Origin: Candidatus Altarchaeota archaeon | GTDB taxonomy: Archaea > Altiarchaeota > Altiarchaeia > IMC4 > SCGC-AAA252-I15 | Length of the DNA stretch: 5,525 nucleotides | Direction of reading: 5' to 3' | NCBI GenBank assembly: GCA_018815265.1 | Contig: JAHIYG010000254.1 | Coordinates: forward strand, 1 to 5,525 | Made by a program: the position numbers and the translations under genes | Shown: in pieces, positions 1 through 5,514 of the stretch | Layout of the letters: every line of letters starts with the position of its first letter | Numbering within the stretch: the stretch's first letter is position 1 | The notes under the pieces: generated by a model | Told to the model about the DNA's origin: nothing | What the model saw: the letters and a program-made list of their open reading frames with translations, nothing else | The model's database searches: none

Positions 1-262
1 CACCTTCCTTGACATGCTGTGCAACCTCGAGTATAGTATTTTTTGTATGTGCTATTGGAACGGTTATGACGACTACATCGGCTTCTGACACTCCCAGGAC
101 GTTGTCTTTAACATACTTTACACCAAAACGCTTGGACGCCTCAACACCCTTTGACTCAGTAGGACCTGTGATTGTGACAGTGCAACCTTCAGCCTTGAAG
201 AGTGAGGTGAATATCTGTCCCATCCCCCCGTATCCTCCGACAACCGTAACCTTCACATCCAC
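1..262 (-). CDS. tyrA: Prephenate dehydrogenase, N-terminal part (runs off the left edge)
   Basis: This is the NAD(P)-binding half of prephenate dehydrogenase, which oxidatively decarboxylates prephenate to 4-hydroxyphenylpyruvate in cytosolic tyrosine synthesis. Eighty-seven codons are visible. Read from GTG at 262, the protein begins VDVKVTVVGGYGGMG, a first beta strand followed by the Rossmann glycine loop (GGxGGMG, residues 9-15). Further on come ITGPTESKG (31-39), ADVVVITVPIAHT (61-73) and EVAQHVKEG (79-87), the pattern I know from archaeal TyrA proteins. GTG at 262 and GTG at 256 (giving VKVTVVGG) are both possible starts; a GGTG lies immediately before the second. The catalytic dehydrogenase domain is outside the window, so a related Rossmann enzyme such as an F420:NADP oxidoreductase cannot be fully excluded, though the VPI..T...EVA.HVKEG signature favours TyrA. 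The gene is divergent from the TPR-AAA+ gene. Confidence 0.8.
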   Translation of the reverse strand, partial: MDVKVTVVGGYGGMGQIFTSLFKAEGCTVTITGPTESKGVEASKRFGVKYVKDNVLGVSEADVVVITVPIAHTKNTILEVAQHVKEG

Positions 263-310
263 CTTATATTATTAAATTTTTAATATATAGTCGAGGACTA
301 CAGGTTTCCC
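263..310. promoter_or_regulatory. Divergent AT-rich promoter between tyrA and the TPR-AAA+ gene
   Basis: This 48-bp spacer is almost pure A/T from 264 to 289 and must hold the start signals for both flanking genes. It contains TATTAAA-TT-TTTAATA (270-285), an inverted repeat with 7-bp arms and a 2-bp spacer, followed by ATATA. Archaeal TATA boxes sit about 26 nt before the transcription start. A box centred near 284-286 would start plus-strand RNA at about 310-311, on the ATPase ATG, and minus-strand RNA near 259, on the tyrA GTG. That fits leaderless transcripts in both directions. The arrangement is seen; promoter use is inferred. Confidence 0.6.
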
Positions 311-1885
311 ATGGAATATGACGACTTCGGCGAATTGAGTCTTGAGCATGAATACCATAATCTCGCAAATGACTACTATAAAATTGGGGAATTTCAAAAG
401 GCAATAGACCACTACAACAAGGCATTGGAGTTGCGTCCAGATTTGCTGGAGACCTATTTCAACAGGGCGCTTGCATACACTAGGATGAGCCAGTATGACA
501 AGGCCATGGAAGACCTCAACAAAGTCATAGAGTTAAACCCTAACCTTGCAGAGGCATACTACACAAGAGGTTTAGTGCATGAGTATAAACTAGAATATGA
601 CCTTGCCATATTGGACTACAACAAGTCTCTTGAAGTAGACCCAAGTTATTCTAAGGCTGAAACACAGCGGCAGGTTGCATTAGGCAAAAAGGCGACGTTA
701 CAGGCTGGCGGAGGCACAGGCGGTGGAGGCGGCGGGGGGATGACCCCGGGGGCACCAGGTGGTGGCGGTGAACAAAGCAATCTCACACAGTTTAAGGTGA
801 TGGAAAAACCGAAAGCCTCATTCAAGGATGCAGCAGGCTTGGAAAAGGTAAAGGGTAGGATACTTGAGTTTATAGTATATCCTATATCCAAGCCTGAGCT
901 TGCGAAAAAATATGGGATGGAAGCAGGGGGGGGAGTCATAATGTACGGGCCCCCAGGTTGCGGTAAAACATTCATTGCCAAATGCGCTGCAGGGGAATGC
1001 CAGTCATCATTCATATCTGTTAAGATGAGCGACATCGTCGACATGTACGCAGGTAACACGGAAAAAAACATACATAATGCATTCGAGACTGCGAGGAAAC
1101 ACAAGCCGTGCATATTATTCTTCGACGAACTGGACGGTATCGCAGGAAAGAGAGAGGGGATGGACCAGAGCTTCGAGAAACGCGCCATCAACCAGTTTCT
1201 GATAGAGTTGGACGGTGCAGAATACTCCAATGAGGGAGTGCTGGCGATAGGTGCGACAAACGCCCCCTGGGATATCGACGCCGCATTAAGGCGTGCAGGA
1301 CGTTTTTCCAAGATGATATACATCGGGGAGCCAGACAAGAAAACCAGGGAAACATTATTTAAGCTGCATATGAAGAAAAGGCCTGCAGACCCAAAGCTGC
1401 CTTTTGGCAGATTGGCAAGGCTTACAGAGAACTGGTCGCCTGCAGATGTGGCGTCACTGTGTGATGAGGCGTCAGCCATACCCTGGAAGGAAGAGTATGA
1501 AACGCAAAAGGGCAGGTTAATAGTCTGGGCAGACTTTATAAAAGCGATGTCTGGTGAGGAGGGTATGAAGCCTTCTCTTCCGGCATGGTATGGGTCGGTG
1601 AAAAAGAAACTCATCGAAGAGGAGGATGAAGATGACGAATACAGCAAAGGATTTTTAAGAGGCGTATTGATGGATATCGTCTCCATGGAACCTGTCGACG
1701 CTCAGGGGCAGCCCCAAGGCAAGAAAAGCCAGACAGTGAAACACAAACAGGAGCAGAAGGGATTGATTGAGGAGGAGGAGAGAAGGCAGTTCGACCAGTT
1801 GATTAAGCAGATAGAGAGGAGAAACGACGGACTATATCAGTTCCTGAGGATGCTGAGGGTAAACACAGCAAGGTATATAATGTAG
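311..1885 (+). CDS. TPR-AAA+ ATPase fusion (SpoVK/Vps4-like class)
   Basis: This is a 524-residue cytosolic AAA+ ATPase, likely a hexameric remodelling or unfolding machine, with a TPR adaptor at its N-terminus. Three consecutive 34-residue TPRs lie at about 13-46, 47-80 and 81-114. A glycine-rich hinge spans 133-153. The AAA+ module begins near 168 and is complete: Walker A GPPGCGKT (213-220), pore loop MYAG with aromatic Y246, Walker B ILFFDE (268-273), sensor-1 N317, arginine fingers R328 and R331 in RRAGRF, and a sensor-2-like NWSPAD (374-379). After the small domain, KPSLPAWY (420-427) recalls the C-terminal helix of Vps4/katanin-type ATPases. An acidic run (436-443) and a charged, probably helical tail follow. 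There is no second AAA+ module and no proteasome-type HbYX ending. ATG 311 lies about 26 nt after a TATA-like box and has no good Shine-Dalgarno site. The stop is one base before the next gene. The substrate is unknown; TPRs usually bind partner proteins. Confidence 0.9.
   Translation: MEYDDFGELSLEHEYHNLANDYYKIGEFQKAIDHYNKALELRPDLLETYFNRALAYTRMSQYDKAMEDLNKVIELNPNLAEAYYTRGLVHEYKLEYDLAILDYNKSLEVDPSYSKAETQRQVALGKKATLQAGGGTGGGGGGGMTPGAPGGGGEQSNLTQFKVMEKPKASFKDAAGLEKVKGRILEFIVYPISKPELAKKYGMEAGGGVIMYGPPGCGKTFIAKCAAGECQSSFISVKMSDIVDMYAGNTEKNIHNAFETARKHKPCILFFDELDGIAGKREGMDQSFEKRAINQFLIELDGAEYSNEGVLAIGATNAPWDIDAALRRAGRFSKMIYIGEPDKKTRETLFKLHMKKRPADPKLPFGRLARLTENWSPADVASLCDEASAIPWKEEYETQKGRLIVWADFIKAMSGEEGMKPSLPAWYGSVKKKLIEEEDEDDEYSKGFLRGVLMDIVSMEPVDAQGQPQGKKSQTVKHKQEQKGLIEEEERRQFDQLIKQIERRNDGLYQFLRMLRVNTARYIM
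704..772 (+). repeat. Glycine-codon-rich, G-rich tract encoding the TPR-AAA+ hinge
   Basis: A run of GGN codons encodes residues 133-153, with seven consecutive glycines at 137-143 and four more at 150-153. It links the TPR array to the AAA+ module. On the DNA level it is a G-rich block with several G3-G6 runs on the plus strand, far richer in G than its surroundings. It is probably a flexible linker. Simple-sequence slippage could change its length without shifting the frame when whole codons are gained or lost. Confidence 0.7.
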
Positions 1886-1886
1886 G

Positions 1887-2402
1887 ATGAGTCTCCAAAA
1901 GATAGTCAAAAAAGACAGTGTAGACGTGAATTTGACACGCATAAAGGCAGTCGGCCTTGTCTTCGCTGTGTTTCTGATTCTTGCATTCATGGCAGGAGTA
2001 TTCATCGCAGACCCGCTAGGTTGGAGAACTGCGACGACATCGTCTACGACGTCAACTACTGTCTCGACTACATCATCAACATCCACAACATCATCCACAA
2101 CATCATCCACATCCATTCAGACAACATCTACTGTGTTGACGACTTCGAGCACGTCAACTACTTCGACGACGGTATCTGCGTGCTACAGGGACTCTGACTG
2201 CGGGGAAGTAACCGAGGAGAAGGTATGCAACCAAGGCAATCTCTATCTGCAGATGAACTACTTCAACTGCAAGAACCCCGGAAAACAAAATGCGGAATGC
2301 CAGAGGATGAGCAAGATGGTGGGGCAGACAATGCTTTCAACAGCCAAACCCATCGAATACTGCGAACACGGATGCATAAACAACACATGTGTAAAAAGAT
2401 AG
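1887..2402 (+). CDS. Membrane-anchored Thr/Ser-stalk, Cys-rich surface protein
   Basis: I do not recognise a named family, but the 171-residue architecture is clear. A short basic cytosolic N-terminus (1-20) is followed by one hydrophobic segment (about 21-41), which acts as an uncleaved signal-anchor. A stalk of almost only Thr and Ser comes next (48-97), probably extended and O-glycosylated outside the cell. The C-terminal domain (99-171) has eight cysteines at 99, 105, 114, 128, 138, 159, 163 and 168, enough for four disulfides. Short Cys-rich domains starting with a C-x3-DSDCG-like motif and ending EYC..GC.NNTC are recurrent in envelope proteins of DPANN-type archaea (family knowledge). 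The start is fixed: an in-frame TAA at 1878-1880 lies just upstream and ATG 1887 is the first start. It follows the ATPase stop by one base with no room for a promoter, implying co-transcription and perhaps translational coupling. A scaffold, sensor or adhesin role is only a guess. Confidence 0.75.
   Translation: MSLQKIVKKDSVDVNLTRIKAVGLVFAVFLILAFMAGVFIADPLGWRTATTSSTTSTTVSTTSSTSTTSSTTSSTSIQTTSTVLTTSSTSTTSTTVSACYRDSDCGEVTEEKVCNQGNLYLQMNYFNCKNPGKQNAECQRMSKMVGQTMLSTAKPIEYCEHGCINNTCVKR
2030..2178 (+). repeat. Low-complexity Thr/Ser-codon repeats encoding the stalk
   Basis: This stretch is built of ACN and TCN codons (residues 48-97 of the Cys-rich protein). Within it a 12-bp unit, CAACATCATCCA, occurs twice in exact tandem at 2086-2097 and 2098-2109, with imperfect copies on both sides. 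The 12-bp unit keeps frame, so copy-number change would alter stalk length by four residues without breaking the gene. Confidence 0.75.
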
Positions 2403-2430
2403 GTGATGACTGCCTGCCAAATTTGTGGGG

Positions 2431-2442
2431 AGAGTATTATAA
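2431..2442 (+). promoter_or_regulatory. TATA-like box for the CaCA transporter gene
   Basis: TATTATAA at 2435-2442, preceded by a purine-rich GGGGAGAG that may serve as a TFB-recognition element, is centred about 26 nt before the ATG at 2464. No Shine-Dalgarno site lies next to that ATG. This fits a leaderless archaeal transcript that starts at or next to the start codon. Inferred from spacing only. Confidence 0.5.
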
Positions 2443-2463
2443 CTGGTTGACAAATATGTAAAC

Positions 2464-3456
2464 ATGCTTTATCTACTGTATGTGGTAGTTTTTTTTGTTT
2501 CGATTTATCTCATACTTAAAGGTTCGGATTGGATTACTGATTCCTCGGTTGAAGTCGCTAAAAGGCTGGGGACTTCTAATCTGGCAGTTGGATTGATTTT
2601 GATATCAGTATTGCTTAGTCTGCCTGAGATTGTTATTTCATTTTCAGCTGTTATGCACGGCCACCCAGCATTGGGCTTTGGCACAGTATTGGGTTCAGTA
2701 ATAGTCAATATAGGTTTGGTCATAGGTTTGTCTGCATTAATCAGGCCATTGCATGTGCCCAGGATTATGGTGACAAGAGACATGATTTACATGACTGTCG
2801 TATCAATAGTGGTTGTCGCATTGGCATTGGAAGATATGACTTTAGGACCTGTTGACGGGATAGTGCTTCTGTTGTTGTTCATACCGTATGTGATAAATGT
2901 CTATGAGCAGGAGAGAAATCTCCACAGCTCAGACAGGCATGCGAAAACGGAGAAACTCATTGAAACTCTGAAGATGCATGGCGAAATCAAAACCCACCCA
3001 CATGTACAGTCTGGATTAAAGTACATGTTATGGGGTTCAGCAGCAATCATAGTCGGGTCAGAACTTTTTCTTCAAGTGCTTATGAAAGCCGCTAGTGAAT
3101 TAGATTTGCCTGAGCTCTTAGTAGGTGTGACGTTGGGTGCTTTGGGACCGAGCATTCCAAACCTTGCAGCAGCATTAGGTGCAGCCAGGAAGGGTGCTGA
3201 GGAACTGGTGATATCTGAAACATTAGGTTCGAACATTTTCACCTTACTTGTCACATTAGGTATACTGTCGCTTACCACCACTCAACCAATCGATTCAGTA
3301 ACTGCATGGATTACTGCACCAGCACTCATTCTTGTAACATTCACCCTCTTATTCCCCATGGTCAGAGGATACATACACCGAAAAGACGGATTGATACTGG
3401 TGATGATATATATTTCATCAATAATCGCTGAATTCATGTTTAGGATAAAAAATTGA
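2464..3456 (+). CDS. CaCA-family (Na+/Ca2+ exchanger-like) membrane transporter, divergent binding site
   Basis: This is an integral membrane cation antiporter of the Ca2+/cation antiporter superfamily, 330 residues, the usual length for prokaryotic YrbG/NCX-type members. Two inverted halves of roughly five hydrophobic helices flank a hydrophilic loop at about 147-185. The alpha-1 repeat spans about 42-90 with SLPE (52-55) and GSVIVN (77-82). The alpha-2 repeat spans about 219-268 with GPSIPN (228-233), the RKG turn (242-244) and GSNIF (255-259). In the characterised archaeal exchanger NCX_Mj the ion sites use a Thr-Ser-x-x-Glu in each repeat plus Asn and Asp in the GSN/GSD motifs. Here E55 and both serines (S52, S230) are kept, but the equivalents of both threonines are L51 and P229, the second Glu is N233, the first GSN is GSV and the GSD is GSN. 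Family membership is secure; Ca2+ as substrate is not. The ATG start opens directly into the first helix. Confidence 0.85.
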   Translation: MLYLLYVVVFFVSIYLILKGSDWITDSSVEVAKRLGTSNLAVGLILISVLLSLPEIVISFSAVMHGHPALGFGTVLGSVIVNIGLVIGLSALIRPLHVPRIMVTRDMIYMTVVSIVVVALALEDMTLGPVDGIVLLLLFIPYVINVYEQERNLHSSDRHAKTEKLIETLKMHGEIKTHPHVQSGLKYMLWGSAAIIVGSELFLQVLMKAASELDLPELLVGVTLGALGPSIPNLAAALGAARKGAEELVISETLGSNIFTLLVTLGILSLTTTQPIDSVTAWITAPALILVTFTLLFPMVRGYIHRKDGLILVMIYISSIIAEFMFRIKN

Positions 3457-3479
3457 AGGCGGTTATCTGATAGAACTTC

Positions 3480-3490
3480 ACTATTTTACC
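3480..3490 (+). promoter_or_regulatory. Possible TATA box for the arylsulfotransferase-like gene
   Basis: CTATTTTAC (3481-3489), in a 58-bp gap between two genes, is centred roughly 28-30 nt before the ATG at 3515. No Shine-Dalgarno sequence is visible ahead of that ATG. The match to a TATA box is weaker than the one ahead of the transporter gene. Confidence 0.35.
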
Positions 3491-3514
3491 TGCAGCTACA
3501 AAATCATGTAACAT

Positions 3515-4693
3515 ATGTTCAACAAGAAGACTTTGTTTATCGCATCCGCAATCCTGATATGCTCTGCCGTATTGTTCCTTGGCTTGTCAAATCAGAAAGT
3601 GGATGATGGAGATACAGGCCGTGCAAAAGAGGAAACCGTCATTTCACGCCTGGCATACCTTGGATACCTGGACTATGCAGTAGATGACAGATATACCGAC
3701 AGAGGGGGTGTGACAGTGTATGTGAGAGACAAGACATGGGAGGGTTTGAATCTGTTCATCCTGCGCGGGACAAACAAGGCAGTTCTAATGCTGAACAACG
3801 GCACAGTAGCATATCAGTGGAACACACCGGAAAATTCTAGTTGGGGGCATATTCATTTACTGCCTGGCCAAAAAATTGCCGCAATGAGCAGTAAAGCCGA
3901 GTCAATAGCAGTATTTGACAAGAACTCGGAAAAAGTATATGAAACATACGGGCCATACCACCACGACATATATTTCACAGGTGACGGATTCATCACGATA
4001 AGGAATCACATGGTGGAAAAAATGCGGCATACAATAGTTGATAATGAATTTGTTTTTTTCAACGACATTTTCATTGAGCAATATAATATTTCAATATTTG
4101 ACCTGTTAGTTGACTCTGGTGAATTTGATGCGGAGGACATTTTCTCAGCAGACACTGCCGACATCAGGAACCGGGGAGAATCAACAGTGGTAGATCTTAT
4201 GAATGATTTCCTACATACGAATTCAATCGACATGTATCAACAAGACAGCACACTGTTTAATGAGGGGGATATTTTGTCTTGCGTAAGAAATCTGGATTTG
4301 ATCTTCGTATTTGACCCGGGTACGAGGAGGATAAAGTGGATGTGGGGTCAGGGCATACTGGACCGCCCGCATACGCCAAGAATTTTGGAAAACGGAAACA
4401 TTCTGGTCTTTGACAATGGAATGCACAGGAACTACTCCAGAGTGGTTGAAGTAGATCCTGTGACAGATGAGATTGTGTGGGAGTACCTCTCCGACCCCCC
4501 TGAGGCGTTCCACACAACAACGATGGGGTCTGCGCAGAGGCTGCCAAACGGGAACACACTGATTGTGGAGTCAAACAGGGGCAGAGTCTTTGAGGTGACG
4601 AAAGATAAGGAATTGGTTTGGGAGTATATCACAAAAAAGAATGCTGAGGGACAACAGCGAACCATCTATAGGATGGAGAAAGTCAGTATATAA
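3515..4693 (+). CDS. Membrane-anchored arylsulfotransferase (ASST)-like beta-propeller protein
   Basis: Characterised ASST enzymes are extracytoplasmic and move sulfate between phenolic compounds through a sulfated histidine. This 392-residue protein has a basic start and one hydrophobic segment (about 6-24), a signal-anchor with no clear lipobox, so the rest should face outward. The body shows ASST-family blade repeats: VLMLNNGTVAYQW (90-102), GHIHLLPGQKIAAM (111-124), HHDIYFTGDGFI (149-160), DFLHTNSI (231-238), FNEGDILSCVRNLDLIFVFD (248-267), WMWGQG (275-280), RILENGNILVFDNG (289-302), GSAQRLPNGNTLIVESN (338-354) and RVFEVTKDKELVWEY (357-371). Candidate active-site residues are H149/H150, H234, R258, H286 and H333; I did not map them onto the E. 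coli enzyme. It is shorter than the roughly 600-residue bacterial AssT and lacks room for its N-terminal domain. No sulfate-metabolism gene is nearby, so real sulfotransferase activity is unproven; a binding role for the propeller is an alternative. Confidence 0.75.
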   Translation: MFNKKTLFIASAILICSAVLFLGLSNQKVDDGDTGRAKEETVISRLAYLGYLDYAVDDRYTDRGGVTVYVRDKTWEGLNLFILRGTNKAVLMLNNGTVAYQWNTPENSSWGHIHLLPGQKIAAMSSKAESIAVFDKNSEKVYETYGPYHHDIYFTGDGFITIRNHMVEKMRHTIVDNEFVFFNDIFIEQYNISIFDLLVDSGEFDAEDIFSADTADIRNRGESTVVDLMNDFLHTNSIDMYQQDSTLFNEGDILSCVRNLDLIFVFDPGTRRIKWMWGQGILDRPHTPRILENGNILVFDNGMHRNYSRVVEVDPVTDEIVWEYLSDPPEAFHTTTMGSAQRLPNGNTLIVESNRGRVFEVTKDKELVWEYITKKNAEGQQRTIYRMEKVSI

Positions 4694-4725
4694 AGTCTAT
4701 TGTACCACAGATTCAGAGAAGCCAT

Positions 4726-4757
4726 GCATATATTGTCTAAGTGACAAATAGTATAAA
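4726..4757 (+). promoter_or_regulatory. Two staggered TATA-like boxes for the last gene
   Basis: GCATATATT (4726-4734) is centred about 27 nt before GTG 4758, while TAGTATAAA (4749-4757) is centred about 28 nt before ATG 4782. Each box is therefore at leaderless spacing from one of the two candidate in-frame starts of the following gene. TATAAA is the better consensus match and directly abuts GTG 4758, which favours ATG 4782 as the real start. Confidence 0.4.
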
Positions 4758-4781
4758 GTGGAAAACCCAAAACCAGTAAAT

Positions 4782-5465
4782 ATGAATCGTCGGCATCTGA
4801 CTGTTGTTCAGATTTTTCTGATACTTCAGTCACTAGTGCTTTTGGGTTCAGGAAATGGAATTTACGCACCCATATCTTTATTTCTGGCTTTGTTTATCAA
4901 GGCACGGCAAATCTGGGTTTTTGGGGTGATGGTTCTGGGGTCTGTTGCATCCCTATTACGTGCCGTATGGACTATGAACATCTTGGTTATTGCAATAAAT
5001 GCATACATAATTTTTGCACTAAGCCTCAACTACGACCATTATTTTGGAAAACTAAAGTTTGGAATCTCATTGAGAAATCCAATAAATTGGATTTTCAAGC
5101 CGAAAATGGTGGATCTGCATATAGTGCAGTTCGTAAACAACACGGAAAAGACAATATTGAGTGAATATGACTTTCAAATAAGAGAGGGAGAAGTGTTTTA
5201 TCTCGTGAACTCACATGCGAAGCCGATTTTACAGTATCCAGTCAAGGTGGAAAAAGCAAGTTCAGACGGCGTGAACATCATAGCAGTTGCTGAAGAGGGA
5301 AACCCAATGTTACAGGTCGTAAATGAGCAGCAAATCAGGAACGGAGAAAAAAACCTGTATAAGGGAGAATATGTAAACCTCTTTAATCCCAAGGACATGT
5401 TCGGGATCTGCTGGCAGATAACATTCAACAAAGCAGAAAAAAATACAGAAAAAGTAAAAAATTAA
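4782..5465 (+). CDS. Unrecognised membrane protein: four hydrophobic segments plus soluble C-terminal domain
   Basis: I do not recognise this family. Numbered from ATG 4782 it has 227 residues. Hydrophobic segments lie at about 7-22, 27-39, 43-62 and 65-83, forming a compact four-helix membrane part with very short loops. A basic linker with aromatic residues follows (about 90-110, FGISLRNPINWIFKPK). The tail (about 111-227) is hydrophilic with short alternating strand-like stretches (DLHIVQFV, EGEVFYLV, YPVKVEKA, GVNIIAVAEEG) and a Lys-rich end, suggesting a small beta-rich domain, probably cytosolic by charge. The first four-helix part could equally be a small sensory or assembly module. 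GTG 4758 would add eight residues (start MENPKPVN); ATG 4782 is preferred because a TATAAA box abuts the GTG. It follows the ASST-like gene by 88 bp and ends just before a hairpin, so it is probably the last gene of the series. Confidence 0.65.
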   Translation: MNRRHLTVVQIFLILQSLVLLGSGNGIYAPISLFLALFIKARQIWVFGVMVLGSVASLLRAVWTMNILVIAINAYIIFALSLNYDHYFGKLKFGISLRNPINWIFKPKMVDLHIVQFVNNTEKTILSEYDFQIREGEVFYLVNSHAKPILQYPVKVEKASSDGVNIIAVAEEGNPMLQVVNEQQIRNGEKNLYKGEYVNLFNPKDMFGICWQITFNKAEKNTEKVKN

Positions 5466-5468
5466 TTG

Positions 5469-5514
5469 TTTGGGGGCTTTCGCCCCCAAAATGTTTCAGT
5501 CTTTTTTATTTTTT
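5469..5514 (+). terminator. GC hairpin and T-rich tract after the last gene
   Basis: TTTGGGGGC (5469-5477), loop TTTC (5478-5481) and GCCCCCAAA (5482-5490) form a perfect 9-bp stem starting 3 nt after the stop codon. A T-rich tract, six T's (5502-5507) and then ATTTTTT, follows 11 nt beyond the stem. Archaeal polymerase can stop on T-tracts alone, so the tract may terminate and the hairpin may stabilise the RNA end. The gap between stem and T's is longer than in a classical bacterial intrinsic terminator. Confidence 0.7.

Noticed and set aside
9..275. 88-codon plus-strand frame at the left edge
   Set aside because: It is antisense to the tyrA N-terminus, whose Rossmann motif and VPI signature are convincing on the minus strand.
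704..772. G-quadruplex or regulatory element in the G-rich tract
   Set aside because: The G runs are fully explained by glycine codons of the interdomain linker; nothing else supports a regulatory role.
646..1686. 346-codon open frame on the minus strand across the AAA+ gene
   Set aside because: It is the antisense shadow of a clearly coding frame. Its product is low-complexity Ser/Pro-rich sequence arising from complemented Glu/Asp and Gly codons, while the plus strand encodes intact Walker A/B motifs.
1832..2116. Minus-strand frame with Val-Asp repeats
   Set aside because: It is the complement of the Thr/Ser codon repeats in the Cys-rich protein gene; its repetitive Asp/Val composition comes only from that.
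2040..2170. CRISPR-like short repeats
   Set aside because: The repeats are 12 bp, contiguous, without unique spacers, and lie inside a coding frame as Thr/Ser codons.
2225..2461. 78-codon plus-strand frame overlapping the Cys-rich protein and reaching the transporter
   Set aside because: Most of it lies in another frame of the eight-cysteine domain, and its product has no domain features. The real frame has well-spaced cysteines and a proper stop.
4223..4574. Two overlapping minus-strand frames (96 and 105 codons) inside the arylsulfotransferase-like gene
   Set aside because: They are antisense to conserved ASST blade motifs, overlap each other and show no domain features.
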